Assembly (NCBI GenBank): GCA_001972305.1
Contig: BDDD01002951.1
Coordinates: 87,519-151,518 of the forward strand
Direction of reading: 5' to 3'
DNA length: 64,000 nucleotides
Source: Cephalotus follicularis
Lineage: Eukaryota > Streptophyta > Magnoliopsida > Oxalidales > Cephalotaceae
Shown here: positions 29,839-39,989 of the stretch, piece by piece
How the letters are laid out: each line of letters opens with the position of its first letter
How positions within the stretch are numbered: position 1 is the stretch's first letter
The notes under the pieces: model-generated
What the model was told of the DNA's origin: nothing
The model's input: the letters and a program-made list of their open reading frames with translations, nothing else
The model's database searches: none
Program-made: the position numbers and the translations under genes

Positions 29839-30605
29839 ATTTTATTCATCTGCGTCAAGGTAGTATGACGGTGGCGTAGTATGAGTATAGGTTTTGGAGC
29901 TGTCTCATTATGCTTCTGCTTTAGTTGCAGACCAGTCCAAAAGGTGCCAAAAATTCTTAGACAGACTGAGGTCGAAGATTAGACACACTGTAGCAGTCAC
30001 ACACTAGATTGTCTTTGGCGATTTAGTGGAGTTGCCAAGAGAGAAGAGCAAAGTATATCGGATCAGAGACTCCGACATGATCAAAGTAGGAAACGATATG
30101 CATCCTATTTTGAACAGGGGGAGAGCTCTACCAGGGGACAAAGATGACACAGACCCTTGCCTTCCAGCAGATCTGCTGACGGGAAGAGACATAGACCGAC
30201 TAGGTCCGAAGGATGAAGAACAGTCTCCCAGTCGCAGATGCTGACCTCAACTACCAGTGGTCTACGAGAGAGGTCTTATCAGGGTGGCAGGCAGACCGAT
30301 ACCCAAAGTGAAGAAGTTTCCTCGCGGCCACCTCAATGCTAGACGTGTGGCCGGTTCCATTTTGGGGAGTGTCGTAGTGGGATACCAGGCTGTTATATGT
30401 GTGGTTAAACCGAACATATGATGAGAGATTGTCCGCACCTTGCACCGCGAAGCTCAGCAGCACCACCGGAACCTGTCCCTGCGGAGAGACAATCTACGGG
30501 CAGAGGAGCAGTTAGTGCAGGAAAGCAATCATGCGTGCCGAGTAGCAGGACTACGGTACCAAAGGCTACTACATCTAAAGTTGACAGTGGCAGGCAGCCG
30601 GGTAG
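29839..30605 (+). pseudogene. gag: Gypsy E gag remnant
   Basis: Starts within the Gag domain: FIHLRQGSMTVA, stop, YEYRF, frame change, LELSHYASALVADQSKRCQKF and LRSKIRHTVAVTH. After a degraded middle (30020-30240) comes the zinc region CGRFHFGECRSGIPGCYMCG, stop, TEHMMRDCP (30340-30440) and a Pro/Ser/Thr-rich tail to 30605. It has several in-frame stops. It is the oldest layer seen on the left: Y interrupts it at 29838 and a Z LTR at 30606. Nothing of its protease or RT is in the window. Confidence 0.8.
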
Positions 30606-32340
30606 TGTTAGGTTAGGGGTGTCCCTATATGCCACGATATGGCACGTTATTTGTATATATACACTCTTGATCTATACAGTTCTGAATTTCATTCATGTTT
30701 TAGTGCATATTATTTATATTGGTGAGGCTATATGGCTCATCCAAACCAACCAAAAGGAACAGAATAATTATTTACAATTAACTGTATGTCATATAGCACC
30801 CTGTCACATTCAAAGGGTTGGATCTCGTGCCAAGGAGGCTACAATAATGAGTTCCTTACTCCCTATGACAAACCGTTCCAAGTCATAGGTTCACTTTATT
30901 AAGGGCCATTGATGAACCGTGAAGACTTGTCAGATTACGCTTGCGCCCGGGTTAGCAGTGGAGGATGGTTATCTCATTACCATTTGGGTTTATCCCTAAA
31001 GCTAGTGTGAGGTGTATGCTAGAGAGAATGACACTGAACTGACCCACCAATAAGAAACCTATTTGGATAGTCAATACCCAATGTCAATAGGATTCCTATG
31101 GTCTCGGTACTATATAGTCTATGGTGACTAGTAGGTCTATAGCCTGCGTTGTCTCCTTTGACCTGAGCGACTGGCATACATTGTGTAGTAACTGCTTGAC
31201 TTTGATTTTCTCCTTCCCCAACACTAGCCACGTGCTGGCAAAAGGGTTGACTTTGGCCCTTGTGGGAGCTACATTGAAATGTATGGGCGCGTGGGCAATA
31301 GGGGATCATCACACCCAGGCTGAAGGTGACCGGCTCTATTTATCTATGTACGTTGTAGAGATAAAAGTCTTGATCAGGCATAGGTGGACTGGAAACGAGA
31401 GGTTTCCATGGGAGGTCTACTGATAGTCTCAGTGCATTCATAGATTCATAGTTATCATAGAAATACTAGACATTCATCCAAACCCTAGTCTGTGATCGGA
31501 GCCAAGTATGATGAGGGAAACATAACACATATGTCGATGACTTGATAAAGCGACTAGCTATTCAGACCATGATAGATAGACATGGTAATACACGGATCCG
31601 GGGATAATTGGTGCTCACACCTGGGCTGTTTTGATAATCGGTGACTATTAGAATGGTTGTACCATAAATCGGGGTGTTCTAGGAATTTATCATCATACCA
31701 GAGATCGACAGGCTTTCGGGTCCTGCCTGACTTTGAACAGGTTGACATGTGAAGGACACATGTCATTTAGTGAAAGGATAACATTAGGGAAGATGTTACT
31801 TTGCTAGTGAGTATTTCATTTGATGGATATAGGTCCATGCAATGCCATGATGAACTATTCCATTCGAAGGGTTTTGAAAATTGAAGAGATTGTCTCATCC
31901 AATATCTTGGCATCAACGCCATGAAGAGCATGCGTCGACACCATGTCTAGTTGAGTCTCTGGGCATTAATGTCATGAAGAGCATGCGTTGACACTGTGTA
32001 AACCAGTGACTTAAACGTCAACTCCATGAAGAGCATGCATTGACGTCATGTCTAGATATAGTCCCTGGGCGTTAACGTCATGAAGAACATGCGTTGATGC
32101 TTCGTAAACCAGTGACTTAAACGTTGATGCCATGGTGTTTATGTGTTGACATATAGATGGGATGAGATAGCCTGTTTCACCTTATCATTGGTGTTGATGC
32201 CTTGATAAGAAGAGACACATGGCGTTGATGCCATGCTGGGCTGACACTCGGCACTATTCAACTTAAGAGATGTTGGTGGGAAAAAGAGAGGTGTGGTCAA
32301 GAAGCTTTTGAGTTGACTTGAGCATTAAATGCTAGAGGAT
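30606..32340 (+). repeat. Copia family-Z LTR (plus), right limit uncertain
   Basis: Starts TGTTAGGTTAGGGGTGTCCC. Bases 30606 to about 31810 match the reverse complement of 47650-48888 at moderate similarity (for example CATTTGGGTTTATCC, CCACGTGCTGGCAAAAGG, GAGCTACATTGAAATGTATG), and that copy adjoins a copia PPT. From about 31850 the two copies diverge. This one carries decayed TCGA units (about 31910-32240). Non-coding. Confidence 0.7.
31910..32240 (+). repeat. Decayed TCGA array in Z LTR
   Basis: Units GCATCAACGCC, GCGTCGACAC, GCGTTGACAC, ACGTCAACTC, GCATTGACGTC, GCGTTGATGC, ACGTTGATGCC and others. Paired steps of 22 bp (31913-31935, 31966-31988, 32018-32040), with CATGAAGAGCATGCG repeated between. 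Most cores have CG changed to TG or CA. Confidence 0.75.
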
Positions 32341-32977
32341 AAAGGAATACCTTTGTCTAGAGAGTTTGATACACTCTCTCGGGTCTCACTTTATCTTCTT
32401 ATCTCCGGAGCTAGAGGGAGATAGTGTGAGAGCAAAATTGAGAGAAAAAGCTCAGTCTAGTGTGAAGAGGGAGTCATGATCTCGCAGCAGTAAGTAGAGC
32501 GTGAAGGGAGCAGCATATCAACAATTTTACAGCAGCTCTCCTAGAACTGCAACTCAACCATTATCAGGTAGGTCCTACTCCTATGCCTTGCGTTGATATA
32601 TCTATTATAATGTCTGTTATCGTGAATTGATAGATTGTGCTACTATGTATTGCTAGTCCGGGATTAAGGTTCTATTGAATTGATTGAATTGGAATCGGTC
32701 CCTGGGATATATGATTCCCTTGGATCGAGTGATTGATTTCCTGAATTTGGACTAGAATTGTTGATGAGCTGCTTAACAGCCATCTATTACCTTCTGATAA
32801 GTCCTTGGACCGTCGACGCTTCTAATTAGAGCATTGGTGCTTTAATAGAGGCAGACATCGTGCTTGAGGGAAATCGTATTGTTATTCTTCGTACTTGTGT
32901 TTGACACTAAACTCTAAGTTAGTCCAGACCTAGAAGGAGGAGGTTAGAGCTCTCAAAGCTCCAGAGCATACCACTCC

Positions 32978-33183
32978 AAGACTACAGAGCAGACTTGTCC
33001 ATGAGGCAGCGGAGAAGACCTGCGCCACAAGACTGTAGAGCAGACTTGTCCATGAGGCGGCAGAGAAGACCTGTACCACAAGACTGCAGAGCAGACTTGT
33101 CCATGAGGCTGCAGAGAAGACCTGCGCCACAAGGCTGCATAGCAGACCTGTCCGTAAGTCCGTAGAGCAGACCTATGCTAATA
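32978..33183 (+). repeat. Minisatellite, 51-bp unit, about 4 copies
   Basis: Unit begins AAGACTGCAGAGCAGACTTG and continues with CCATGAGGCGGCAGAGAAG; copies start at 32978, 33029, 33080 and 33131, the last diverged. Lies inside the B LTR. Confidence 0.9.
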
Positions 33184-33329
33184 GAGTCAAACGGCAGAGT
33201 AGATGATAGCGTTAAATGGCAGAGAAGAGCAGACCAGCACTAATAACGTTGAATGATAGATAGCTATGAGAACTTACTTTTAGAAATTACCCTTAAAAGG
33301 GTCACCAATTGTGATTAGAGTCATTAGAT

Positions 33330-33505
33330 CACCGACCGAGATGAGCCCTAAGGGGATTACCAACAGAGATGAGCCATACGGATTGTCAGCTGAGATGAGC
33401 CCTAAGGGGATCACTAGCCAAGATGACCCATTGGATCACCAACTGAGATGAGCCCTAAGGGGGATCACCAACCGAGATGAACCACAAGGGTCACTAATAG
33501 AAATT
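33330..33505 (+). repeat. Minisatellite, about 27-29-bp unit
   Basis: Repeats of GAGATGAGCCCTAAGGGGAT followed by CACCAACC, about six degenerate copies. Lies just after the 51-bp array within the same LTR. Confidence 0.85.
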
Positions 33506-35439
33506 GAATCGTAAGGTTGCTAATATAGCATACTAAAAATAAAAAAGGAAGTCTGACTAGACTAATAGATATGTCTTGTCTTGTCTTCTCTGCACTTCTA
33601 CAGAATGTCACCCTAGTCTGCTCTACTTAGGCAGAAGAGGCCGAGGAGAGTCTATATGTATCTTAGTGTGATATTGATGGATATGGAATGATTGGAAGTC
33701 TCTACCTTGGTAGAGAAGGCACGGAAGAGCTCGTACATGCCCCAAAACGATTTTGGAATGATATGGATGCTGAATGATGATGGAATTGTATGGTTATATG
33801 TATGGTATTGTATTGTTATGGTATGGAATTGTATTGAGTATGGGATATTATAGTTGGTTATATGAATCGTTGCATTGTGCATCTCGCGTGACATGCGTTC
33901 TCATGCTCTGTATATAGTAGTGCCTACAGAACCAAAGGTTGTTGACCCATTCTTTGAAATGGGTCAAGTTTAGGTGAAGCATTGTAATGACCTGATGGGC
34001 GAAATGGCAGAACAAAGCTCCTTCAGCAAGCAGTTCTGAATGGCCGACATTGTATAATGAAAATGATGATGTAAAGAAATTATATTTGACATGCCGGCAT
34101 GTGGCAAACTGTGTTGTGAAATATTGTTGTATATGAATGGGTGTCCACGCGATATATATATATTGATTGATTATTCTGCTAGTGTTGTATGGGTTAATCT
34201 AAAGTTTAAAATTTATTGCATATTCTAGATGGTGTAAATGGATTGAATTGATGGCGTGCCACGTGTCATACCTTGGGGTTCTCCTCATGGTTCAGGATGA
34301 GACATGTTGTGCCCATTTCGAGAATGGTTCAGCTAAACACAGCCATGCATCTAACACTATATGCAATGAAGAGAACAGATATACAGATATATGCATGGCA
34401 TGTGAGATGCATGAATGCCAATTGTGGGCAACGTTAGTACATGAACCATCCCTAAGCGGTGGCATAAATAATGATGCCCTAACCATAGAATCACAATCCA
34501 TACACCCTAGGACTACATACAATTCATGAATCTATCAATAATCATACAATGTGTACAATCAATCTATGAGGTCTATCCTCATCGTCTACACACATCGTGC
34601 CATAGACGAACATAGTAGAGATAGCACTAACCACGCCGATAACAATCCAATCGCAAGTCCCCGAAGGTTCTACCCCAATTACAATCCACTCAATCATTTA
34701 TTCAATCAATAATTTACTCAATATGGTACCCCAATAACAATCCAATCGCCAGTCCCCGAAGGTTCTAGCAGTCCTCGAAGGTTCTAGCTCAATTACAGTT
34801 CAATCGCTAGTCCCCAAAGATTCTAGCCCAATTACACCCCACTCAATCATTTATTCAATATGGTACCATCTTCCTATAGTCCATCCACAATGCGATGTCT
34901 CCTGAAGATTCACCCCTAAAGGGGATGTTCTAATAGGGCCACTCAATAGACGATAACAATTTCGATCAATAACGATACAATGTGGTCTAAACCCCTAACC
35001 TTTATGACAAAAACGAAGATTTGAAATGGGTTATCTCGTTAGGTATCAAACAGTGACAATCCGATAACAAATACCATAAATCATTTAAAAGATATGGACC
35101 TAATCATAAAGGATCACATAGGATCCATCCAACATCCACTATGACAATCAATCAATAATGCTAGTTCCTGTAGGTCCTAGCTCACAATTGTGTTCCCGAA
35201 GGTCCACCTATAACAGTACAATTCACACTTCGGTCCCTATCAGAGTTTATAAAACCATTTGTAGAAACCTTGCTGAAAATCCGTTGAAGATCGATTTGTA
35301 ACTCGATTGTGTTTAAAAGAAGGTTTCCATAGGTTACACAACCTTAGGGAGGCTTCCTATGGATCCCATTTGAGTGTAGAAAGAACTGGGGTTGAAAAGA
35401 GGTTGAAACCATTTCACTTTGTACAAAAACAGGGCAAAG

Positions 35440-35630
35440 CACCGACACTTTGGTTCAAAGTGTCAATGGTTTGCGGCTGGCAAAGCGCCGACGCTTTGAC
35501 AAAAGAGTCATCGCTTTGCACATATCAGCTAAAGCGCTTATAGCAGATCAAAGTGTCGACAGTTTAGGATCCAGTCAAAGCGTCGCTGGTTGTGCCAACG
35601 AGCCGAGGCTTTGACAGGAGCAAACACTGT
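35440..35630 (-). repeat. Decayed TCGA array in B2 LTR
   Basis: AAGCACCGACACTTTGG, AAAGTGTCAATGG, AAAGCGCCGACGCTTTG, AGAGTCATCGCTTTG, AAGTGTCGACAGTTT, AAAGCGTCGCTGG. Steps of 21 (35442-35463) and about 23-25 bp. More decayed than in B1. Confidence 0.7.
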
Positions 35631-36170
35631 CTGATCTTCATTTTTCACTTCCCAAAATCCATTTCAAACCAATTTAAACACTTTAAACCATGATCCAATA
35701 GAGCTATAAGCTCTAATAGTCAACTTCCACTTAAAACCATCCTTAAACCATTGTAATCCACTTTCATTAATCATAAATCAAGAGAGGACGGAGATTTGGG
35801 CAAAAGTCACAAAACTCACTAATCTCTCTCTGATTTCCATTTCGGTGTTGTTTAACCCTTATCAATCACCCTAACTCATTCACCTAGCTCTGATCTATCC
35901 ATCCATAACAGTATAATCACTCGATCTTATCAATATGCATGAATTCAAAGCATAAATGTAGAACCTACCTTGATAATTGTTGAGATGTAGATCTGGAGGG
36001 ATTTACAGCTGAATCCTTGACCTGATCCTCTCATCAAGTTCTACACTCTACCACGAATCTAGGACTCCTTCCTTGCTCAAATCCGAGCTCTATCTCTCTA
36101 ACTCCCTCTCTCACTATCTCTCTAGAAAGGAAAGAGAAATGGAAAATGAGAAGGAAAGAGAGTCACTTGC

Positions 36171-36183
36171 CTATATATAGGCT
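36171..36183 (-). promoter_or_regulatory. TATA box candidate of gypsy B2 LTR
   Basis: GCCTATATATAGG lies 197 bp from the B2 LTR start once the CACTA element is subtracted. Equivalent elements lie about 206 bp (B1) and 180 bp (43993 LTR) from their LTR starts, each followed by a purine/CT-rich leader. Confidence 0.55.
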
Positions 36184-36337
36184 CATTGGGCGGAAAACTC
36201 ATAAACTCGCCCTAGGTTCCATTGAACCTCTATAACCCATAAACATCCATGGGAGGGGAAAATACTATAATATAATATACCATTAAAGCCATCCATGAAT
36301 ACAATATGGTACAATACTGTACATATATACAATCAAC

Positions 36338-36340
36338 TAC
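36338..36340. repeat. Target-site duplication of CACTA element (left)
   Basis: TAC before the left end; TAC at 41430-41432 after the right end. A 3-bp duplication is the rule for CACTA transposons. Confidence 0.85.
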
Positions 36341-36569
36341 CAATACAAGAAAAAGCACTTTTTTGAAATGCAGCCTTATGAAACGGCAAGATATTATCAA
36401 TTCAAAAGACCAATTTTATTAGTAAAATTAATACGACAATAGTATTTCACATTTGTTCTTTAATCCCTAACATCCCTAACATCTCCAGTCTCCAATCTTC
36501 TCTCTCGCTTTCAACACCAACGTCTCAACACCAATGACAAATCTCCGCTCTCTCCATCTCAACACCGAC

Positions 36570-36625
36570 ATGGGAGGAGTACTGGAATCTTCTCTTCTCC
36601 AAATATATCACCAACACAATCTCTG
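36570..36625 (+). pseudogene. BLOS1: BLOS1-like exon 1 (captured fragment)
   Basis: ATG at 36570 opens MGGVLESSLLQIYHQHNL, resembling the N-terminus of plant BLOC-1 subunit 1, a small coiled-coil protein of endosomal sorting. A GT donor (GGTAAAC) follows at 36626. The CT-rich upstream stretch (36490-36565) could be its 5' UTR. Joining to the next exon does not keep frame, and the usual SLQLREQT residues are missing. Confidence 0.6.
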
Positions 36626-36774
36626 GTAAACCCATTTGTTAAGGCATTGTAAGCGACGGCATCTGGGATAATTCCATTATCAGTCATCTCTCCTCCAAAT
36701 CTCTGATCACCTCTCTCTCTCTCTCTCTCTCTCTCATTCTGTTTTTTTTTTTGCTTAAACGATTTTTGTAACAG

Positions 36775-36950
36775 AGCAAGCGAAGAAAGACATGATTAGA
36801 AAGGCGGCGTGTATGTCGGATTTGTTGGTGGATGCGGTTAATGGTGGAGTTGAAGAGTGTTTCATCAACGAAAAGTGAATTGAGCTTGAAATTAGGGCTT
36901 TGGCTGCTACCGTTACTCAATTCATCAAGCAAAACGATCATGCTCAAATG
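36775..36950 (+). pseudogene. BLOS1: BLOS1-like exon 2 (captured fragment, stop codon)
   Basis: After a CT microsatellite, a T-run and a TAACAG acceptor, the frame reads QAKKDMIRKAACMSDLLVD, AVNGGVEECFINEK, stop, IELEIRALAATVTQFIKQND. This is the conserved heart of plant BLOS1 (GCN5L1 family). TGA at 36876-36878 stands where Arg is expected (CGA to TGA). A donor GTATTT follows at 36951. The C-terminal exons are absent, so no functional protein is possible. Identification is by recognised family wording, not by alignment. Confidence 0.75.
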
Positions 36951-37733
36951 GTATTTATGTACATTTTCTTCTTTATTTTTTTTATTTATATATACATTTC
37001 ACCGGCACTTGCTTTGTGGTTTTTCTCTTGAATTGTATTTAACTGTTTTCTGATCTGGATTTTTTTGGATGGTAATTGTGATTTCATATTCAGTCGTGGT
37101 TTTTTCCCCAATAGTTTTTTTATATGCTAATGACTATGCTATTTGGACTAGATCATCCTCAAATGGAGAATGACATGTTTGATTTTTATCCCCCTCTTTT
37201 TTGTGTACTGTTGCGAATATTTTTTTTTTTACAAGTCTGCTCCTGCTCTATAATCCTAAGGCAGGTGTTGCTTGTTATTAGTTGGTGCTACTCTTGTAAT
37301 TTCTACTGTAGTCCTAGATTGCGCTATGTTTGTTAACTTGTGTAAGCCTAGTGTACTCAGTGTATTACCAGGTGTAATTGTTATAACTTGTGTAAGCTGA
37401 ACAAAGTCTGCGCATACTACTGCCATGTATGCCTAGAATACCCAGTGTGTTTCCAGTACTGTGACTTGCCTAGCTTTTTCAGCGGGCTGGGTTTTCATGG
37501 TGCAAGGTTACTAGGTGTGGTTGACCCTCTGGGGTGTCTATGGTGCAGGCAGGTTTGGTTAGGTCCTTGCCTCTTCTTTTTGTGATCCTGTGTGTCCGGC
37601 ATGCTTTTTGAAATGCTAATTTGCTGCCCCACCTGTAACTCTTGTGAACAGGTGGGATATCTATTGTTGCAAATATTACTCTTTGCTTACAGGCATTAGT
37701 CTAATGTTTTATTATTTTTGGAATTCTTTTCAG
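36951..37733 (+). other. Intron-like sequence between captured fragments
   Basis: T-rich sequence with intron-like composition, ending in the polypyrimidine/acceptor TTCTTTTCAG at 37733. It must contain the junction between BLOS1-derived and DEG9-derived DNA; I cannot place it. No coding frame recognised. Confidence 0.5.
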
Positions 37734-37966
37734 TTCAATTTAGGCATGGAGAGCGTATAGGATTCAGTTACCTTGTTTCTCAAAAGTACATTGGGGATAA
37801 TGTTGCTGTAAAAGTTCTTCGTAATTCAATAATACTTGAATTTAACGTAAAACTTGCTACTCACAAGCGGCTTATTCCAGCACACATCAACAGAAAGCCT
37901 CCTTCTTATTACATTATCGCTGGATTTGTTTTTACTGCTTTGTCTGTTCCATATCTGCGTTCTAAG
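37734..37966 (+). pseudogene. DEG9: DEG9-like protease exon (captured fragment)
   Basis: One complete internal exon with acceptor (TTTTCAG) and donor (AAG/GTGCAT). Its open frame reads [67 protein letters not shown]. This is the PDZ-linked C-terminal region of plant Protease Do-like 9, a nuclear/nucleolar HtrA-type serine protease. The catalytic domain (His, Asp, Ser triad) is not here. No stop or frameshift within 77 codons suggests recent capture. Confidence 0.82.
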
Positions 37967-38568
37967 GTGCATACTTTGATACTTCCTACAATCACTGTGC
38001 ATTTGTGTGTCTTTATTTGCTTCCTTTATTTATCTTTGTTGTTTATTTCATTTTATTTCTGGCTTTTACTTGATTCATTTGCTAGTCACTTAATACCAAA
38101 AAGAGTTGTATATTTCTCTTTCTGTATTGAATAAATTGATTATACCAGTTTTTTGGTGACCTTTCACATACATGCACATGCAGGTATGTGCATTTGTCAT
38201 GTTTTTTTCAATCACTGTTCATAGGGGCTTTGAGATATTATTTAGTAGTGTATTAAAAAAGTAGGCAAAGAATCCTAATCTATACCATATACACATGTCT
38301 GAGCAAGGAATCCCCAGTCCTGAATTTTTTTTATCTTCAAAAGAAGATAAAAAAAAAGTTCAAGTCCTTTGCATTTACATATTCGGTTTTGAATTAGAGA
38401 AGCAAATGAAAGGCTTTCATAATAATTGTCGATTCTTAAATTTGTCCAAGATTTTTATGATTATGTAAGTTCTCTGGAGATTGTTGAGTTCAAACCTAGC
38501 TGCAGCTAGGTTCTCCCCCTTTTATCCTTCATGGTATTCACATTTTTTTTTCGCTATCTAATGTTCAG
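37967..38568 (+). other. Intron-like sequence, DEG9 to RLT junction
   Basis: Starts with the DEG9 donor and ends with ATGTTCAG before the RLT exon. T-rich; no exon recognised. It contains the breakpoint joining two unrelated source genes. Confidence 0.5.
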
Positions 38569-38721
38569 GATCCTAGATTGTTGGGTGAGATTCATGTTGC
38601 CCTTCTGAGATCCATAATTAAAGACATTGAAGATGTTGCAAGGACACCTGCCACGGGGTTGGGAGCAAATCAAAATGGCATTGCTAGTCCAGGGGGTGGG
38701 CATCGGCAGATTGTTGAAGGG
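38569..38721 (+). pseudogene. RLT: RLT-like (DDT-homeobox regulator) exon a
   Basis: Fifty-one open codons from TTCAG/GATCCT to GGG/GTAAGC: DPRLLGEIHVALLRSIIKDI, EDVARTPATGLGANQNG, GGGHRQIVEG. This is the DDT-domain-associated region of plant RINGLET (RLT1/RLT2) homeobox proteins, partners of ISWI chromatin remodellers. Intact splice signals and no stops. The homeobox is absent. Confidence 0.85.
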
Positions 38722-38814
38722 GTAAGCTGTTTTATGTTTGGTTGTTACTGCAGAAATTTCATTGCTAGTTTGTTCCCCATGAAGAACCATTTAAGTATTG
38801 CCATTGTATATCAA

Positions 38815-38970
38815 GCATATGCTTGGGGTTTTGATATACGCAGTTGGCAGGGCCATTTAAATACATTGACATGGCCAGAAATATTGCGGCAATTTTCTCT
38901 ATCTTCAGGATTTGGGCCACAACTTAAGAAAGGGACTATTAAGCAGCGATATCTTCGTGATGACAATGAG
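38815..38970 (+). pseudogene. RLT: RLT-like exon b
   Basis: AYAWGFDIRSWQGHLNTLTW, PEILRQFSLSSGFGPQLKKG, then QRYLRDDNE and donor GAG/GTGGTA. It follows exon a after a 93-bp intron that happens to be in frame and stop-free. The acceptor is imperfect (ATCAA/GCATAT rather than AG). The order matches the source gene. Confidence 0.83.
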
Positions 38971-39593
38971 GTGGTATTTTATTTCATCTTGCCCTTCTTG
39001 TGTCTGTAAATGATTGATGTGGTTTATAAGTTAATTTGATTTCTTTTTTGAGCATTTTGCAAATAACTGAATAAGCACCAGAGAATCATTATTATGATTA
39101 TCCCACAGCCCATACTTCCATTATACATGCATTTGGTTATGATTTAGATGCCTTTAGTGATATTGGTTGGTTTATTACGTCTTATTCTTACGGCACAATC
39201 ATTAGATGCTGGAACTCAGTTCTAGCATTAATTTTTTAGTGGCTAGTTCCATTCTCTTCTATTTCTGCAGGTTGGTCAAAGGATCAGTTTGGACACCAGG
39301 TGCTTATATAATTTATTGTTCGTTCTTAAAATTCCTTTGGGATACTGCAATAGATGTGTTCTTCTATTAGATTAGGCAATGCTTGGCTGTGTCTGATAAT
39401 ATGGACATTTGCTTTAGATGTATCATGAATGATTATGTGTTTGAAAGCCTTATTTTTCTTCTCATCCCCAAAATAATCTGATGCCCATTGGCGCAATTTT
39501 TGGGAGGCAATAATTTATGTTTAATGATCATTTGAGCGGCCCCAAATTAGCTTTTCTTTGTATTCTTTTCAATGTTTTCCCCTTTTTATGTAC
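38971..39593 (+). other. RLT intron-like sequence
   Basis: T-rich sequence between RLT exons. Native RLT genes have coding sequence between exons b and c that is not seen here, so the fragment is internally deleted or the exons were lost. No frame recognised. Confidence 0.5.
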
Positions 39594-39772
39594 AATACAT
39601 TGGTGATATGGCGAAGGAGATGTATGTTTATAGATCATTACCCCTTGGTCAAGATCGTAGATGCAATCGATACTGGCAGTTTCTCACATCTCGTTCGCGG
39701 AATGATCCTGGCTGTGGTAGGATTTTCGTCGAGTTACATGATGGTCGCTGGAGACTCATTGATATTGAGGAG
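39594..39772 (+). pseudogene. RLT: RLT-like exon c
   Basis: YIGDMAKEMYVYRSLPLGQD, RRCNRYWQFLTSRSRNDPGC, GRIFVELHDGRWRLIDIEE, then donor GAG/GTAATT. This is the WHIM-type region of RLT proteins, well downstream of exon b in the family. CGT-to-TGT gives RRCNRYW instead of RR(R/H)NRYW. Open throughout. The acceptor side (ATGTACAATAC) lacks AG, so the exon start is approximate. Confidence 0.83.
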
Positions 39773-39989
39773 GTAATTCTTTTTTATATTGTCTTCAGTT
39801 AGCTTCTTGAATAGCTAGCCTACCTTCTCTCTGTCATAAGATTTAATAAAAGCAAAAGCATGAACTTCTGCCACAGGTTATATTTGTACTCTACGGTGCA
39901 CAAATTATTTGATAGGTTCCTGCTTTTTTCATGTCAACCCTCAAAGAGGATGTGCTTCTTCCTAATTTTACCTACACAAAATAATTATG
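39773..39989 (+). other. RLT intron-like sequence to LTR junction
   Basis: AT-rich, no exon recognised; ends where LTR-like sequence begins. The boundary is approximate. Confidence 0.4.

Larger units (their letters stand above)
32390..34304 (+). repeat. Family-B gypsy LTR (plus), left limit uncertain
   Basis: Resembles the B LTRs in the CT/GA-rich leader (32395-32480 vs 44215-44340), the AGGTAGGTYCTAC site (32569), the minisatellite zone, and the end segment (GACCCATTC, GGTGAAGCAT, GCCACGTGTCA, CCTTGGGGTT) ending GAGACA at 34304, equivalent to GTGACA. The start of the LTR is not clear. Meets a minus-strand B LTR head to head at 34304/34305. Confidence 0.65.
34305..36340 (-). repeat. Gypsy B2 3' LTR, main part
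   Basis: Matches B1 LTR 50940-52800 in order: CACAGCCATG, ATGCATGAATGCCAAT, the ACCGTCCCTAAGC region, repeated TAGTCCCCGAAGGTTCTAGC blocks (34650-34830), the TCGA-like region 35440-35630, and CT-rich leader sequence at 36060-36125. It lacks the roughly 360 bp present at the start of B1 (50585-50940). Interrupted at 36341 by a CACTA element; resumes at 41433. Confidence 0.8.

Noticed and set aside
30004-30244. Separate small gene upstream of the zinc region
   Set aside because: Falls inside the degraded gypsy E gag, between its Gag core and zinc knuckles.
36570-39772. One host gene spanning all the BLOS1, DEG9 and RLT exons
   Set aside because: The three exon groups belong to unrelated families, frames do not join, and the segment lies between transposon ends with a target duplication.
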